DNA of 64,000 bases from NCBI RefSeq assembly GCF_009870125.1, contig NC_046680.1, forward strand, positions 5,642,001 to 5,706,000. The letters run 5' to 3'. The stretch is from Drosophila pseudoobscura. Lineage: Eukaryota > Arthropoda > Insecta > Diptera > Drosophilidae. The notes under the pieces are model-generated. The model did no database searches, was not told where the DNA came from, and saw nothing but the letters and a program-made list of their open reading frames with translations. Positions 14,001 through 27,100 of the stretch are shown here, in pieces. Position numbers and translations under genes: made by a program. How positions within the stretch are numbered: position 1 is the first letter of the stretch; each line of letters starts with the position of its first letter.

Positions 14001-17000
14001 CAATAACTCGCGATTCTCCTCCCGGGGGTATTTACGCGAGTAATCACGTTGTCATAGCGATGCGGGCTTGAGGCAAGTCTGCCAGCTGAAGAACTCAGCA
14101 TTCATACGACTGGAAGATAAGCTAATTTAAATATATCCTCACATGCTCCAAGAATTGCAAAACGACCACAGAAGCCGAGGAGAACGAGACGAAAAGAATA
14201 TAAAAGAAAAGAATAAGAAGACAGAGGTAGCACCTTGAGCACCCATGCACTGAGCGAAATAGTGAATGCACATTTCTTTGTCAATCGCTAATTGACTGGT
14301 TAAAGTCCATTACAGCGCTATAAGTGAAATGGTAAACTCAGCGATACGCTATAAAAAGCCTAAGTGCTAATTACTTTTTTTTGGCACGTGTGAATATACG
14401 TACGTACATTCATACATATGTACATATGTATGTATCAATACAATTGTATTGGGCCATTTGAACATTCCTATATATAGACCTATAAGGCATATATTATTGA
14501 TCGGACGACTCTTTAGCTTTTTTTTTACTATATTTGACTGCTGTATATATAAGATGTTCTATAAAAAGGTTCTTCCTGCTTTCACCTTGTGCCATTTCCA
14601 CTTGTTTCCCGCTTCCCGTTTTCTCTCAGTGCATCGCAGATTGGAGCAGAAACAATGGAGCCCGTTTCTGGATCCCCGCCCCTCTTCTTCGCTCTCTGCA
14701 TGATCCGCGCCGTTCATCTAATTCGATAATAATGAAGCAGCCACTACTCTCTCGAATGGAGAGAAAGCAATGGTGGATGGGGCTGCTGCTGCTGCTGGTG
14801 CTGCTGCAGATGCTGCTCTCTATCTCTTCTTCCTGAGAGTGTGTGTGCGTGTGCTTGTGGGTATCATTGTGGTTCCTTTGTATGAACGATGATTAAATTT
14901 GCACTTTGTCTCATTACACACACAAGCATAGAAGCTGGCACACGCACATTGGCTGCTACGTAGTAAGCAAGCAATCCCGATACGTAAAACGCTGGCAGCG
15001 CTGTCGGCGCCTTGCAGCTATCAGCAATCATTGCTGACCACTCGCTTATCAGAAACAGAGCTGCAGCAGAGACAGCGGCTGCGGCAGCGACGGCGACACC
15101 GAAAGCAAGATCGTAGAACGAGGAAAGAGAACGAAACACAACGAAGGCCCAGCTGTTGATTCCGAACGGAGCGGAGCCGATTCCGTCGTAGTAATAACTT
15201 GTTTGGTGGGCAGCAGCACGCACCACAGTCAGTCCCCGTGTCCAGTCCCAGTGTTTTTCAGAGTCTATGGAAACCCGCAGTCGGGTTACAAACAGCCCCA
15301 GAACCCCCAGAAAGCGAAATCTAATCGGTTCTAGAGGTCCCGGTCTCTCTCGGCCAGATAGTGCGTGGGCTCTAATCGCGAAATCCGCCATAAATACCAT
15401 ACCCAACGGACAAGTGGTTGATCCAGTGCCAATTCGGGGGCAAAACGCCCGAAAGATATTATCAAGCCAACGGCTGGTCCAAATATGTAGTGTTTGCCGT
15501 TGTGTTTCCTTCCCTGTTGTTCGGTCGTACCGTTGCAGTTGTTGGGACAGCTAAGACAAACCAGAAACGGAATCGATTCCAAGTGCAGTGCAGTGGAAGA
15601 CGACGAGCAAGAAGAAGCAGAAGAGGCAATGCCAGTGGCAGTGGCAGAGTGAAGAAGGGAGAAGGAAGAAGGATTGAAGAGTGTATTCCATATGGAAAAC
15701 CAGCTCCAGCTGCAGTTACAGCTCCACTGTTTTTTTGTAAATCGAGGCAGGAACTGGCCCCAACGATCGAGCTGACAAAAGAGAATAGCGACAAAACAAA
15801 GAAGCAGGCGAACAAAGAACACAAGCCAAGAAAAACAGAGAACACAGTGTCGGTCAGAGAGGAGAGAGGAGAGCGACAAGAGTTCTTTCTCATAGAGATA
15901 CTCGTGCAAGTGTGTGGCTGCAAGATACAGATCCAGATACAGTGACAGAGACAGCGACAGATCCCGCGGAGCAGTCCCAGCATCCACATCGTTAAGAGAG
16001 GCAGAGAGCGACAGGAAAACCCCCCAAAAAAGCTCAATACGAATGGTGTGCACACAGCGTAAATACGACAAAATTGTTAATTAAGACGCCAAATGTTTGG
16101 CAGTCGTCGAAAGTGCAGAGGCGAGTGGCGGGAGGCAAAGTAAACCACAGAGAGAGAACGCGCACTCTGAGAGAGAGAGAGAGAGAGAGAAGTGCGGGTG
16201 CAATTACCTTGCGTTTGTGTGAGTGTGTTGTGTTCCGTTTCCATTTCGTTCACCTGAACAGCTGTCTTCGCGCACGATCTCTCTCCGCTCACTCACCCAC
16301 TCTCTTGTTGGTTCGCTTGGCACCCGCATCTCCAAGCCGTTATCAGTCAACTGAACTGCCTGCACCAGCTCAGTTTTCTGCAACTAATTGGGAACAAGCA
16401 GACAGGAGAGAAGCAGACAAAAACGGAGAGGAGCGGTGAAGACAACCAACCTTCGCCGCGACGCGTCCCACACATATAAATAGGAGAAACAGACCAACCA
16501 GACGACAGATTGCCGTCCTCTAAGCGTAGGTCTCAAGAGCAAATTTGAATCCAAAAACATTTTTTTTCAAACACAATATTGAATTCATAATGTTTGGGGG
16601 GTAGTCTAAGGCGCAATTTCATGCTGCTCAGAGCCAGTCTTATCAAAATTCGAAATCAAATCAATTTGCGGTCACAGCAGTTCCAGATCACTTTAGCTAT
16701 CAACGACCCCATTGAAACCCATTGAGCCATTATCTCCGCCAGTTCGTTCACATTCATAAAAGTTCATGCTCGTGCTGAAAATATTGGAAAATTTGACGCC
16801 CAGGTTGAGGCTTATTCCGTGGCGTTGACCCGTTTTCAAAGCTAGCGTACAAGTACCCCCCAGAATTGGTAATTTCTAGAGCTTAACTCTATGGCATACA
16901 GACACACCACACAGTCACTCAAACTGATACCTCCTTGATTGTTGTTTCCATAATTTTATTTTATGATTTGCCAGCTATAGTATATAAAAGTATCAGTATT

Positions 17001-17701
17001 ATATATTCGTAGGAGCTACTGATAAGGCCTAGCACATACATATGGGTTGTACTTTGATTTCAGCACGGGCAGAAGTCGCAGCTGAGCCCAGCATGCGGAG
17101 GCTCTGAGAGCTGAAACCCAGATTAGTTGGTGAAAAATTCTGTAAACGATCGCATGGTTAATAATCTTAGCTCCACGGAAAATAGTTCCGATTAAACCAC
17201 GCACACGCAAACGAACACCCATATACAAATACAATTACATATAACCCTATAAAAGGTATTAATGAATTTGATTTCCATCAATGGAGGAAAACTTAACTTA
17301 ACACTCGCGAACTTGTTGTACAATCGTTGTATACTTATGTGTTCGATGAACTCTTGGATTCTCTACAAGTTTATATATAGAAGAGAGTGCCTGATAAGCC
17401 CATAATTATAATCAGCCCAGGCAGATAGATCCCTTTGCTGGGCCACGTGTTCCCAATCCCAAAGATAACATCAAATTATACATATTATTAATATCAGCGG
17501 ACAAGAATCAGTTTCAAGTGCCGAGATATCTGTAATTCAAGGAGCAGCTTTTATGGAAACTTTATTACTGATACTAGAATGGCATCGGAATTCATGGGAA
17601 TCATAATCTATTAGCTTACAGGCTCCTGGCTAGCAACAACATACTATACTGCGATCACTGTGATAAGAGGACAGCATAACATTTGTTAACTCCACTTTCA
17701 G
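14001..17701. other. Probable upstream leader and promoter region of the CG3829-like gene
   Basis: No protein gene is recognised. The stretch 15540-16060 is purine/CAG-rich, lacks long T runs and looks like a Drosophila 5' leader exon on the plus strand, possibly ending at a GTAAATA donor near 16060. A TATAAATA box occurs at about 16475-16482 downstream of GA-rich DNA. Either could serve the plus-strand gene whose first coding exon begins at the acceptor ending at 17701. Which start is used cannot be decided from sequence. Confidence 0.3.
16474..16482 (+). promoter_or_regulatory. Candidate TATA box (TATAAATA)
   Basis: A canonical TATAAATA on the plus strand, preceded by GA-repeat DNA (GAGA-factor-like sites at 16170-16190) and pointing toward the CD36-family gene at 17702. 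No confirmed initiator; a start about 30 bases downstream would fall near 16505-16515. Confidence 0.25.
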
Positions 17702-17763
17702 CTCCATCGAAGCTCCATTTGAAAAGTCCGCCGCCCCCCCCCCCCCTCACACATACACACAGA

Positions 17764-19904
17764 ATGCCACGTACAACAAACCTTGATGTGGCCTTGCCAC
17801 CAACTCAAGATGATCTCAGCAGATCCAAGTCCAACACATTGAACTCTCAGCGGAATGGGGTCGGTGCTGGAGGAACTGGAACCTTCGGGGGAGCCTACAG
17901 CAGCGGGAAGAGTGGGCCCGACAAACCAACGATACTCCAGATGATATTGGAGGCCTTCGGGCTGCGCAATCACACACAAAACCGCGAGCCAACGTCCAAG
18001 GATATTGGCACACTGATAAGTAAGTAGAGCACGGTTGATGGGATGATACTCGTATCCCTGACTAACCTGACCCACTTTGCAGTGCTGGGGGTGATGTTCC
18101 TGCTGTTCGTGATCAGTGTGACTGGATTCTTTGTGATGTGGTTCACCGAGTTCTACAACAACACCATGCTAGAGGTAAGATGCTGCCCACTGGCAGAATT
18201 GGCTTGCGAAAATTCTTGAATCTACCCAAAACCCCACCATAGAATCTGGTACTGGCCGAGAACTCGGACACGGCCAAGAGTTGGCTCAACCCTGACCCCA
18301 AGTACGATACGCTGCTGAAGGCGCACATCTTCCACTACCCCAACATCGAGGATTATCTGGCCGGGCGGGCCGATAAGATACAGATTCGCGATATGGGCCC
18401 GCTAGTCTACCAAGAGCACACGGTCAAGGACGAGGTCTCGTTCAACAAGAATTTCACGGTCACCTTCAGGGTAGGTGTCACTCGCCGACTTAAAAACCAA
18501 AGCAGGGCTTACTAATTTTCCTCCTTTTTTATAATTGCTATGCAGGATCGCAAGTCGTACAAGTTTCTGCCAGAGAAGTCGGCCATCCGGGAGGATGATG
18601 TGCTGCTGGTACCAAATGTGCCGCTGATCAGTGCCGCCGGTCACGTGAAGCGTATGCCTTACGCCACGCGTCTCATTTCAGGCATGTTAATCAACACGTT
18701 CAACGAACCCCTGTTCAAGAACCTTACGGCTGCAGAGTACCTTTGGGGATACGAGGACAAGATCATCAAACTGAAGAGCCTGGGCAAGGGCAAGAGACGT
18801 TTCGGCCTGCTGATGAGCGTAAGTGTTTGTCGATCCTTTGCCAAGATCTTTGGCCCAATAGTATTATTTTCCTTCAGCGAAATGGAACCAGCGTGGACTC
18901 GATTCAGGTGAACACCGGCGAGGACGATATCACCAAGTACAGCACCATCACCCAATTCAATGGCATGCCCCAGCTGGACTACTGGGAGGGGGAGGAATGC
19001 AATCGAATCGATGGTGTGGACCCCTCCATGTTCTCCCCGAATCTCCTGCAGACTCGCGATACGGTTCACGTCTTCCTGCAAGTGTTGTGTCGCAAGGTGC
19101 CGCTTAACTTTGAGAAGGAGGTGACCATCTACGACGACATCGATGTGCTGCGCTACCGGACGCCCATGGATGTGTTTGACCATCCGTCCGAGAACCCGGC
19201 GAATCAGTGCTATTGCCACAACACGGAACGCTGCCTGCCCAGCGGAGTGATCAATGCCACCAAGTGCTACGGGGACTCGCCCATCTTTCCCTCCTTCCCG
19301 CACTTCTTCTCCGGCGATCCGGTCCTGTACAAGATCTTCGATGGCATCAAACCCGATGCGGAGCTCCATCAGACCTACGCCGACATTCATCCGCGCTTTG
19401 GTTTCCCCATCAGCGGAGCTTCGCGTGTCCAGATCAACATTATGCTGGACAAGACCCCTCTACTGAAGAGTAAGTGATCGAGGGATCCAACCAAAAAGGT
19501 TAATTTAATTATTTTAATTTTATTGATAATTTTTGGCAATTTCAGATCAGGGGGATCGTCTGGAGAACGGTACCATCTTGCCACTGATGTGGATCGAGAT
19601 CACTTCGGGTGACTTCTCGGAGGAGATACTGCACATGCTGTACGTGAGCACCTTCTACCTTGACGCCATCCAGCAGTCTCTCAAGTATGGTACGCTCCTC
19701 ATCTCCGTGACCTCCTTCAGCCTGATTGTGGCCGGGGTCTACTACCTTAACAGCAAGCGAGAGGAGCACCTCCAGGAGAGCAAGTCCTCCGCTGAGCTCG
19801 AGGCGCTGAACGGTGGCATAGTGATGGTGCAGCACTTAAACATACCAGTCTCCTGTGGCCCTTCTGCTCCACACATCGAAGTGGATGATCATCGAGCAGC
19901 GTAG
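17764..19904 (+). CDS. CD36-family scavenger receptor with long N-terminal cytoplasmic tail (CG3829-like)
   Basis: Six coding exons, 17764-18019, 18083-18174, 18243-18470, 18546-18818, 18878-19469 and 19546-19904, join in phase into 599 residues. The exon carrying the start begins at 17702 after a TTTCAG acceptor. An upstream in-frame ATG at 17683 lies on the intron side, so 17764 is preferred. The first ~85 residues form a Ser/Gly-rich cytoplasmic tail that most CD36 members lack. The first span is at about 86-106 and the second at about 529-548. Family features include GYEDKIIKLKS, GTSVDSIQVNTGEDD and paired cysteines (CYCHNTERC). It probably acts as a membrane receptor or lipid transporter. 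A polyadenylation signal AATAAA lies at 20088-20093. The name relies on remembered melanogaster synteny. Confidence 0.85.
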
Positions 19905-20087
19905 ACCAGGTGACCAAGCAGTGCCATTAGTTAGATAGTTAGTTAGTTAGTCATGGGCGGGGACGGGGAAAATTATCCAGACTTTTATGAGATTTTCGAA
20001 TTTTTCTAGGATTAAACGTACACCTTAGTCAGCCAGTTACCTGTACTGTAGTATGTAGCCATCAGTTTGTATATATGTAAAAATGTT

Positions 20088-20093
20088 AATAAA
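20088..20093 (+). terminator. Polyadenylation signal of the CG3829-like gene
   Basis: AATAAA lies 184 bases after the stop codon in AT-rich DNA. This is the expected spacing for a short Drosophila 3' UTR. Confidence 0.65.
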
Positions 20094-20234
20094 CTTATAT
20101 TCTCATTTATGTATACTCTGTATTTTCTTAAATAATATGGCATATTATTATTTCTAAATCCACGCTTGCAGGAAAGAAATCACATGTTCAGTATGTAATG
20201 TTTTTAAAATTCCCTCCGATTCAATTTAATGATA

Positions 20235-20304
20235 TTTGGTATTTTAATGGTAGAAAATCGAGTTTCGATGGTATCGATAACAATTGGAAACGATGGTCAC
20301 ACTA
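20235..20304 (+). promoter_or_regulatory. Housekeeping-type core promoter motifs with no obvious gene
   Basis: Within 70 bases, all in plus orientation or palindromic: a GGTATTTTA element (like Ohler motif 6) near 20238, a perfect DRE core TATCGATA at 20272-20279, and Ohler motif 1 GGTCACACTA at 20295-20304. This trio marks TATA-less housekeeping promoters in flies. No substantial reading frame follows before the zipper 3' end on the opposite strand. Confidence 0.45.
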
Positions 20305-20490
20305 AAAAGCACAAATTTCAATTTAAATTACGGTCAAACTACCCCAATTTTGAAGAGAACCAGAATACATGCCGCGATCATGAATAACTCTAGAAATTAT
20401 ACACTGATCTCTGTATTTCCTATTCCTCAATCCAGAGCAGCCTAACGGCCAAACAGTACAAAATCATTTTATGTATATAATATAGCAAAT

Positions 20491-20496
20491 TTTATT
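20491..20496 (-). terminator. zip: Candidate polyadenylation signal of zipper
   Basis: TTTATT on the plus strand reads AATAAA on the zipper strand, about 660 bases past the stop codon. An earlier TTTATT near 21079 would give a shorter 3' UTR, so both are possible. Confidence 0.35.
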
Positions 20497-21155
20497 GTTT
20501 AGTTCTAAACAAAAACGAAATTAAATTCGTACATTAGTTGCTTGTTCAACATTTTCTTTCCGATTATCTTTTGTTTTTACTCAGCTCTGTTCGGATTTGT
20601 TTCCATTTTGAGAACCGTTTTAGTTGTTAAATGCATGAATTACATATTGCATCGTATTGCTATGCTATGGGCTGTTCTATGTTAGGTATTTATGTATGTA
20701 TTTAAAGATTGATTGCAACGTGGAAGTGAGTGTATCCTGAAGATATGCTGAAGGAAGTTAATAAGTTTCTGGGCTTCGGTTGTTTTTGAGTTGTATAATT
20801 TTCGTTTTTATTTCGATGATTGCTCCGATCGGCAGCCAATCGAGGGATGCGGGGAAAGTTTCTTATGTGTTTATGGTTGTTTTATATAAATTTAAATTGG
20901 GGGAAATTGGAGTGTTTGACAACATTATTTTTCTTTTTGCTTTTTTTTGTTTCATTGTTTATGTTTTTTGTCGTTATAAAATGTTGGTTTTGTTGGTTTA
21001 CGTTTTTAATTTAAGTATGTATAATAGTTTATATAAAAAATAACAGAGAAATTATATAAAAGAAACATTAAATATAATCGTTTATTTTGCTCTTCTCTTC
21101 TTCATCTCTTCCTCTTCTCCGTCCTATTCTCGATCTTGACCTAATAATTAACGCG

Positions 21156-24100
21156 TCAATTGCCCGAATCCTCGCCATCTAATGATTCATCCTGCACCGA
21201 TGAGCTGTCGTCACCGCCGCCGCCGCCCCCACCACCGCCTCCTCCGCGCTTCGATGAAGGTGTGCCCGTGAGCCGGCTGGAGCTGAGGCCCATGCCGCCG
21301 GTGCGTCTAAAGGAAAGGGAGACATACAAGTTGCAGGATTAGTATCAGAGTTTACAATATATAGTATAGGATGGTTCTGGGTAGACGTGCAGTGCATGGG
21401 GGAATACAAAAATAACAGAACAGAGGTTGGAGTTGCACGAACTAAGTTCTATTTAAAATAGGAGTTTGAACGGCATTAGTTCGCACTGTTGAATGATTTT
21501 GCTGGACGGTGTGTTCCTAACATGCAGAGAGAAGTACATAGAGGTGTGGTTGCTAGGTTTTCTTTGGTTTGGAGTGGTTTCTGGTTCACATTCACTGGGT
21601 CTGGGTCTGAGGATCTGACTATGGATCTTGGCCAGCAGCACTTACAGCGCCTACGAGAAAGAAGCGAAACGATTCGAAACCTAATGCAGACCCTCACAAT
21701 TCATAATGAGTGCGGCATCCTTTTTGGGCGAATAGGCCTTGGCCTTTTCGGTCTCGGCCACTTGGATGGAGCTTAAACCAAAACAATAAAATGTCAAAAC
21801 AATATAGGAAGAATCTGAATCCCGGAAGAGAGCGAAAGAGAGACATAGCGCTAGAGACTTCCCCCTTCCGTCACAAAACCCTTGATCGAACAGGGATCTG
21901 CACCTACCGTAGTTTAGTTTTGAGTGAGTTGATCTCACGGTTCATGGCCTCCTGCGATTCAATCATATCCTCGCACTCGCGCTGGTACTTGCGCTTCTGT
22001 GTCTTCTCCTTCTGCAGTTCCTCCTCCGTCTCGTCCAGATTGCGCTTGAGCAATTTGATGCGGCTATTCAGCTGTGGGAGCAAAACGAATCCTTTAGTAT
22101 TACCGCCCCAGAGTCAGGAAGGGTCGGGTTGCTTACCTTATCCATTTGCTCCTTGTGCTGGTCGACATGTCTCCGCTCGTCTTCGATGTTCATCGTCAGC
22201 TCCTTGATCTTCTTGTCCATCTTGCGGTTGGCCTTCTGCTGCAGCAGTCGCTCCTTGCCCTCGTTCTCCAGCTGCTCCTCCAGATTGGCGATTTTGGCCT
22301 CGAGCGTGGCGATGGTGGCCTTCACCTTGGTACGTTGTGCCGTCTCAATCTCGGCCAGCTTGGCCTTCAGCTCCTTGTTCTGGCGCTCGAGCAGGGCGCG
22401 TCCATTCTCGTTCTTCTGCGAGTTGGACTTCTCGTTGGCTAGCTCGGTGGTCAGCTGCTCGATCTGCAGCTGCGCCTTGCGGCTGCGGTCGAGCAGAACC
22501 TCCGAATTGGACTGCTCCTCCTCCAGCTCCTCCTCGAGTGTGGCAATGCGGGCCTCCAGTCGCCGCTTCTCGTCGACCATCAGCGATCCCTTGCTGGAAC
22601 TGTTGGCAATCTCCTCGGCAAGCTCGTCGCGCTCCGTTTCGGCCGCCCGTCGGGCCCGCTCCGAGCTGGCCAAATCCTCGGTCAGCTGTAATACTTCTGC
22701 CTCCAAGGCCTTGACCTTGCGCTCGGCCTCCTTGCTCTGCGCCTGCAGCTCCTCCTTGGCCGCCTTGGCCTCCTCGGCGTCACGAAGCGCATCCTTGACT
22801 TGTGCTTGCAGCTTCTTGGCGTGCTTCAGGGCATCCTCCTTCACCTTGTTATGCATCTCCATCGTGGTCTCGATCTCCTTGAGGTCGCCCTCCAGCTTCT
22901 TCTTCGATGCCACGGCGGCCGTTCGCTGCTTGCGCTCCTCATCGAGCTCCGCTTCCAGATCGCGCAATTGCTTGACCAGTCCTCGTCGCTTCTCCTCTGC
23001 CCCCTCCTCCTTGGCCAACAGGTCGCGCTCGAACTGGGAGCGCAGGGCCTGCATATTGACCTCGAGACGCAGCTTGGCATCCTCCGTCAGCTGGAGGTCG
23101 TCCTCGAGCTCCTCGTTTTGTGCTTTCAGCTCGGCAAGCTGCGACTCCAGGGCGCGCTTGGCCTTCTCAAGCTCGTGGACGTTCTTGTCGGCGGTGCCTT
23201 GGGAGTTGGCCAGGTCGTCTAGCTCGTTCTGGAGTGTCTTGCGCTTGTTCTCGAGATCTTCGATCTTGTCGAAGGCCTCGTCCAGCTCGCGGGACACCGA
23301 CAGCACCTTGGTCTCCTTCTCGCGCGCCTCCCGCTCGGCAGTATCACGCTCCTGGGCGATCTGCTCTGATATGGCTTTCTCCTCGGCGAGGGTCTTGTCG
23401 AAGTTCTTCTGCTTCTTCTCCAACTCGAGCACCTATGAGGGATTGGGATTGGGGATTAACAAAGGGAGTCCTTCAAGGAACTCTGACGAGGGCCAGGGAC
23501 CTACCTTCGTGCGTTGCGTCTCCAGCTCGATGGTGGCATCCTCCAGCTCCGATTGGATCTTCTTTTTGCTCTTGTCCAGGCGATCGTTCTGGGCAATCAG
23601 CTCCTTCACCTGTCGCTCCAACACCTCGATCTCCTTGTTGAGCCGCTTCTTGCCCTCCTCCAGCTCCTTGGCCAGGTCGGCATCCTCCTCAGCCTTCTTC
23701 TTAATCTCCTGCATCTGGCCGGTGACCTCGGCCAGCTTGCGCTCAAAGTTACGCTTGGCCTCCTCATCCTCCTCGAGCTGCTCCTGCAGCGCCTCCTTCT
23801 CGGACTCGATCTGGCGCAGCTTGGAGCTGAGGCCCAGTTTCTGGCGTGTCTCCTCCTCCAGCTGCTGCTGCGCTTCCGTCAGCTGCGACTCCATGTTGCT
23901 GGCCGACTTGACGGCTGCCGATGCCTTCAGCTCGGCCTCCTCCAGCTGATTGGTGATATTCTCCGCCTCCTGCTGCAGCTTTGTGCACTTCTCCTGCAAT
24001 TCCGATCGTGCGCGTTCGATCTCGGCCAATTTCACCTGCAAACAGAATTAGAATAGAGATCGTTCGGCCGCCTTCTGCTTTCGTCACTCACCTGAAGCTC

Positions 24101-27100
24101 TGCGATTTGGGATTCGGCCTGCTTGCGTCGTCGATCGTTCTCCTGCCGGGAGCTGTTGACGCTGCGCAATTCGGTGGCCAGATCGGCGTTCTCCGCCTCC
24201 AGCGTACCCTTGGCCTTCTCCAACACGGACTTGGCCTTGCGCAGGTTCTCCAACTGATCGTTGATGCCGTTCAGCTCCTGCGAGTGCTTGTGCCGCATGT
24301 CGGCCAGGACGCCTTCGTGGTTCACACCCTCTTCCTCCAGCGACTTCTTTAGCGTGGCCAGCTCCTGTTCGCGCTTGGAGCGCAGCTCTTGTTGGGCGGC
24401 CGTGGTGTCCAGGGAGTCGAGAAGCTCGTTCTTGAGTGCTTCGAGCTCCTCGCTGAGGTCGCGTCGCACCTTCTCGGCCTTGGCGCGGGCCGCCTTCTCG
24501 GCCTCGAGATCCTCCTGGATCTCGGCGAGCTGCGATTCGAGTTCACGTTGGGCCTTCTGAGCGGTGGCCTTGGTGGCGGACTCCTCGTCAATGCGCATCA
24601 GGGTCTGGGTGAGCTCCTCCTCGCGCTTCAACAGCTGCGCCTGCATCTCCTCCACTTGGGTGCGTCGCTCGTTCAGCTGCTCCCTAAGGTCCGCCACCTC
24701 GGTTTCGACCTTTCGCTTGGTGCGGTCCGTCTCCTGGCGCTGCTGCTGATCCTTGTGCATGCGCTCCTCGAGCTCGGCGATAGTGGCCTCGTGCTTGGCC
24801 TTCAGTTTCGCCAGGTGCTTGGCCTTCTCCTCCTCCTCGGCGAGCGTCTGGGAGAGATCGTTGGCCCGCTCTTCGAGCAGCTTCTTCTCCTTGAGCAGCT
24901 TTTGGTTCTGGTCGTCGGTGAGGGCGAGATCCTCCTCGTGCTTCTTGATCTTCCCGTCCAACTGGACCTTCTCTAGCTGAAGCTTCTGGCGCGCGGCCTC
25001 TTCCTCTTCCAGCTGCTCCTCGAGGTCCTGGATGTGCAGCTCCAGCTTTTTCTTCTCACCGCCCAGGGCCAACACACGCTCCTCCTCCTCCTCGACGCGC
25101 GTCTCCAGCTCCTGCATCATGTCCTCCAGCTCCTGTTTACGAGCCATCAGACGCGAGCGCGACTCCTCCGCCTCGGCGCACAGCTCAATCTCGGCCTGCA
25201 GCTGTTCGGCGAGCGTGGTTTTCTCCACAAGCGCCTGCTGGTACTTGCGCTCGTACTCCTGGGTGTTCTTGGCCAGCGTGTCGAGCTTCTCGCGCACCTG
25301 CTTCAGCTCATCCTCCTTCTGGACGAGCTTCTCCTCCTGCTTGGTGACCTCCAGCAGGGGCTTGACCTTCGTGTAGAGGCGCCACCACTGCCAGTTGCGG
25401 AGCTTGAGGTAGGCGGCGCAGTTGCGCTGAATGATCCGGATGGCATTCAGCTGCTGAAGCCGCTTCTGGTAGTTGCGGCGGGCGAGGAAGCCGCGACAGA
25501 ACGCCTGGAAGTTCACGATTAGGTCGGAGATCTTGAAGTCACGCTCCTCCTCGAGATGGGCGAGGACGCCCGCGCGGAAGAAGATCTTCGACTGACCGAC
25601 TCGATACAGATTCGAGTCGAGTTCCAGCGCCTGGATCATCCTCTCGCAGGCCTTCTTGCCGTCCATGAAGCCCTTGGCGATGACGTTCGGAGTGAGCAGC
25701 TCGTACCGCTGGCGGAACTCCTGGAAGGGTATGCGATTGGGGAAGCCTTGGCGGCAGATGCGTATGCCCTCGAGGACGCCGTTGCAACGCAACTGGTCGA
25801 GCACCAGGGGGGCATCGATCTTGCCGGCCCGCTTCTCGTGGTTCGGTATGATACAGCGCACAAAATTGGGATTCGTGTTGCGCAGCGTGTCCATCAGCTT
25901 CGCCAGCTGCTCCTTGTATAGGTGGGACACGGTGCGGAACATGCCCTTGCGGGTGCGTGCCCCGAACTGGGTGTCGGTCAGGGCCTGCTGTGCCATGCCA
26001 ACGATCTCCGCATCCTTCCAGATGTTCACCACAAACGGATCCTGCGAGCCCTGCAGCAGCGACACAATGTTCTCGTTCAGCGGATCCATGTTCTTCATCA
26101 GCCACTTGGTCGCCGAGTAGTCCACCCGTCCGGCATAGTGGACGATGGCAAAATCGGCCACGCCACGGAAGTCGGTCTTCATGAACTTCGGATGCATCGA
26201 GTGGGCCGAGACGAGCTTGTCGACAAACGTCTTGTCGGTGGCCTTGGGGAACCAGCACTCCTCGTCGAGCAGGGCCATGATGCCGCCCGGTTTGTCGATC
26301 AGGTCAATGGTGGGCTGCAGATCGAGCCCAAAATCAATGAACTTCCACTCGATGCCCTCGCGCTGGTACTCCTCCTGCTCCAGGATGAACATGGTGTGGT
26401 TGAAGAGCTGCTGCAGCTTCTCGTTCGTGTAGTTGATGCACAGCTGCTCGAACGAGTTGAGCTCGAAAATCTCGAAGCCAGCCATGTCGAGGATGCCGAT
26501 GAAGGAGGCCCCCTGCCGCTTGGTGCGGTCCAGCGACCGATTGATGCGATTCACCAGCCACTTGAACATCCGCTCGTAGCAGGCCTTGGCAATGGCCTCC
26601 ACAGCGAACTCCACCTGCTCCTTGGTCTGGGCCTTGGTGACAAAGTCGCGGCCCACCTTGATGCGCGGCGTGAGGAAGGCCCGCGACATGTCCGTCACAC
26701 TCAGGCCGAGCAAATGGGCAATCTTCTGGGCCACTGTGTTGTCGGGTAGCGTGGCCTGGTCGTTGTTGCGCTCCTGCCGGAACTTCATGCTTCCGAACAG
26801 CAGGACGGCGCTCACGATACGGAATATCGAGTTGAAGTCCTCCGAGGTCATGCCCATGATGTTCATCGACTTGACGGTGGCCTGGAACTCGGCATAGTCA
26901 TCCACACCGGGCACTGGCAGGCTGCCGTTCGACAGGAATGCATACGACTTGACATCATCGAGTATGAACTTCTCGCGCTGTTCCGGCGAGGCGCCCGCCA
27001 GCAACTGATAGAAGATGTGGAATGTACGTTCGTCCTTGGCTTGACGGATGGCCCGCGACTTCTCCAGCAGATACGTCTCGATGTTGGCGCCCGAGATGAA

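Noticed and set aside
15331-16071. Minus-strand open frame of 246 codons
   Set aside because: Leu/Ser/Cys-rich low-complexity translation of purine-rich leader-like DNA; no domain, no codon bias, no splice support.
17683-17763. Upstream in-frame ATG for the CG3829-like gene
   Set aside because: It precedes the TTTCAG acceptor at 17700-17701 and so is intronic in the spliced transcript; the added residues are Pro-rich translation of a poly-C tract.
22129-23949. 606-codon plus-strand open frame opposite zipper
   Set aside because: It is the antisense of heptad-repeat coiled-coil exons; the Ser/Arg/Leu-rich composition is the mirror of Glu/Lys/Ala codons, and it runs through zipper introns.
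25539-26258. 239-codon minus-strand frame overlapping the myosin motor
   Set aside because: An out-of-frame shadow of the well-identified motor exon, with GC-rich third-position effects.
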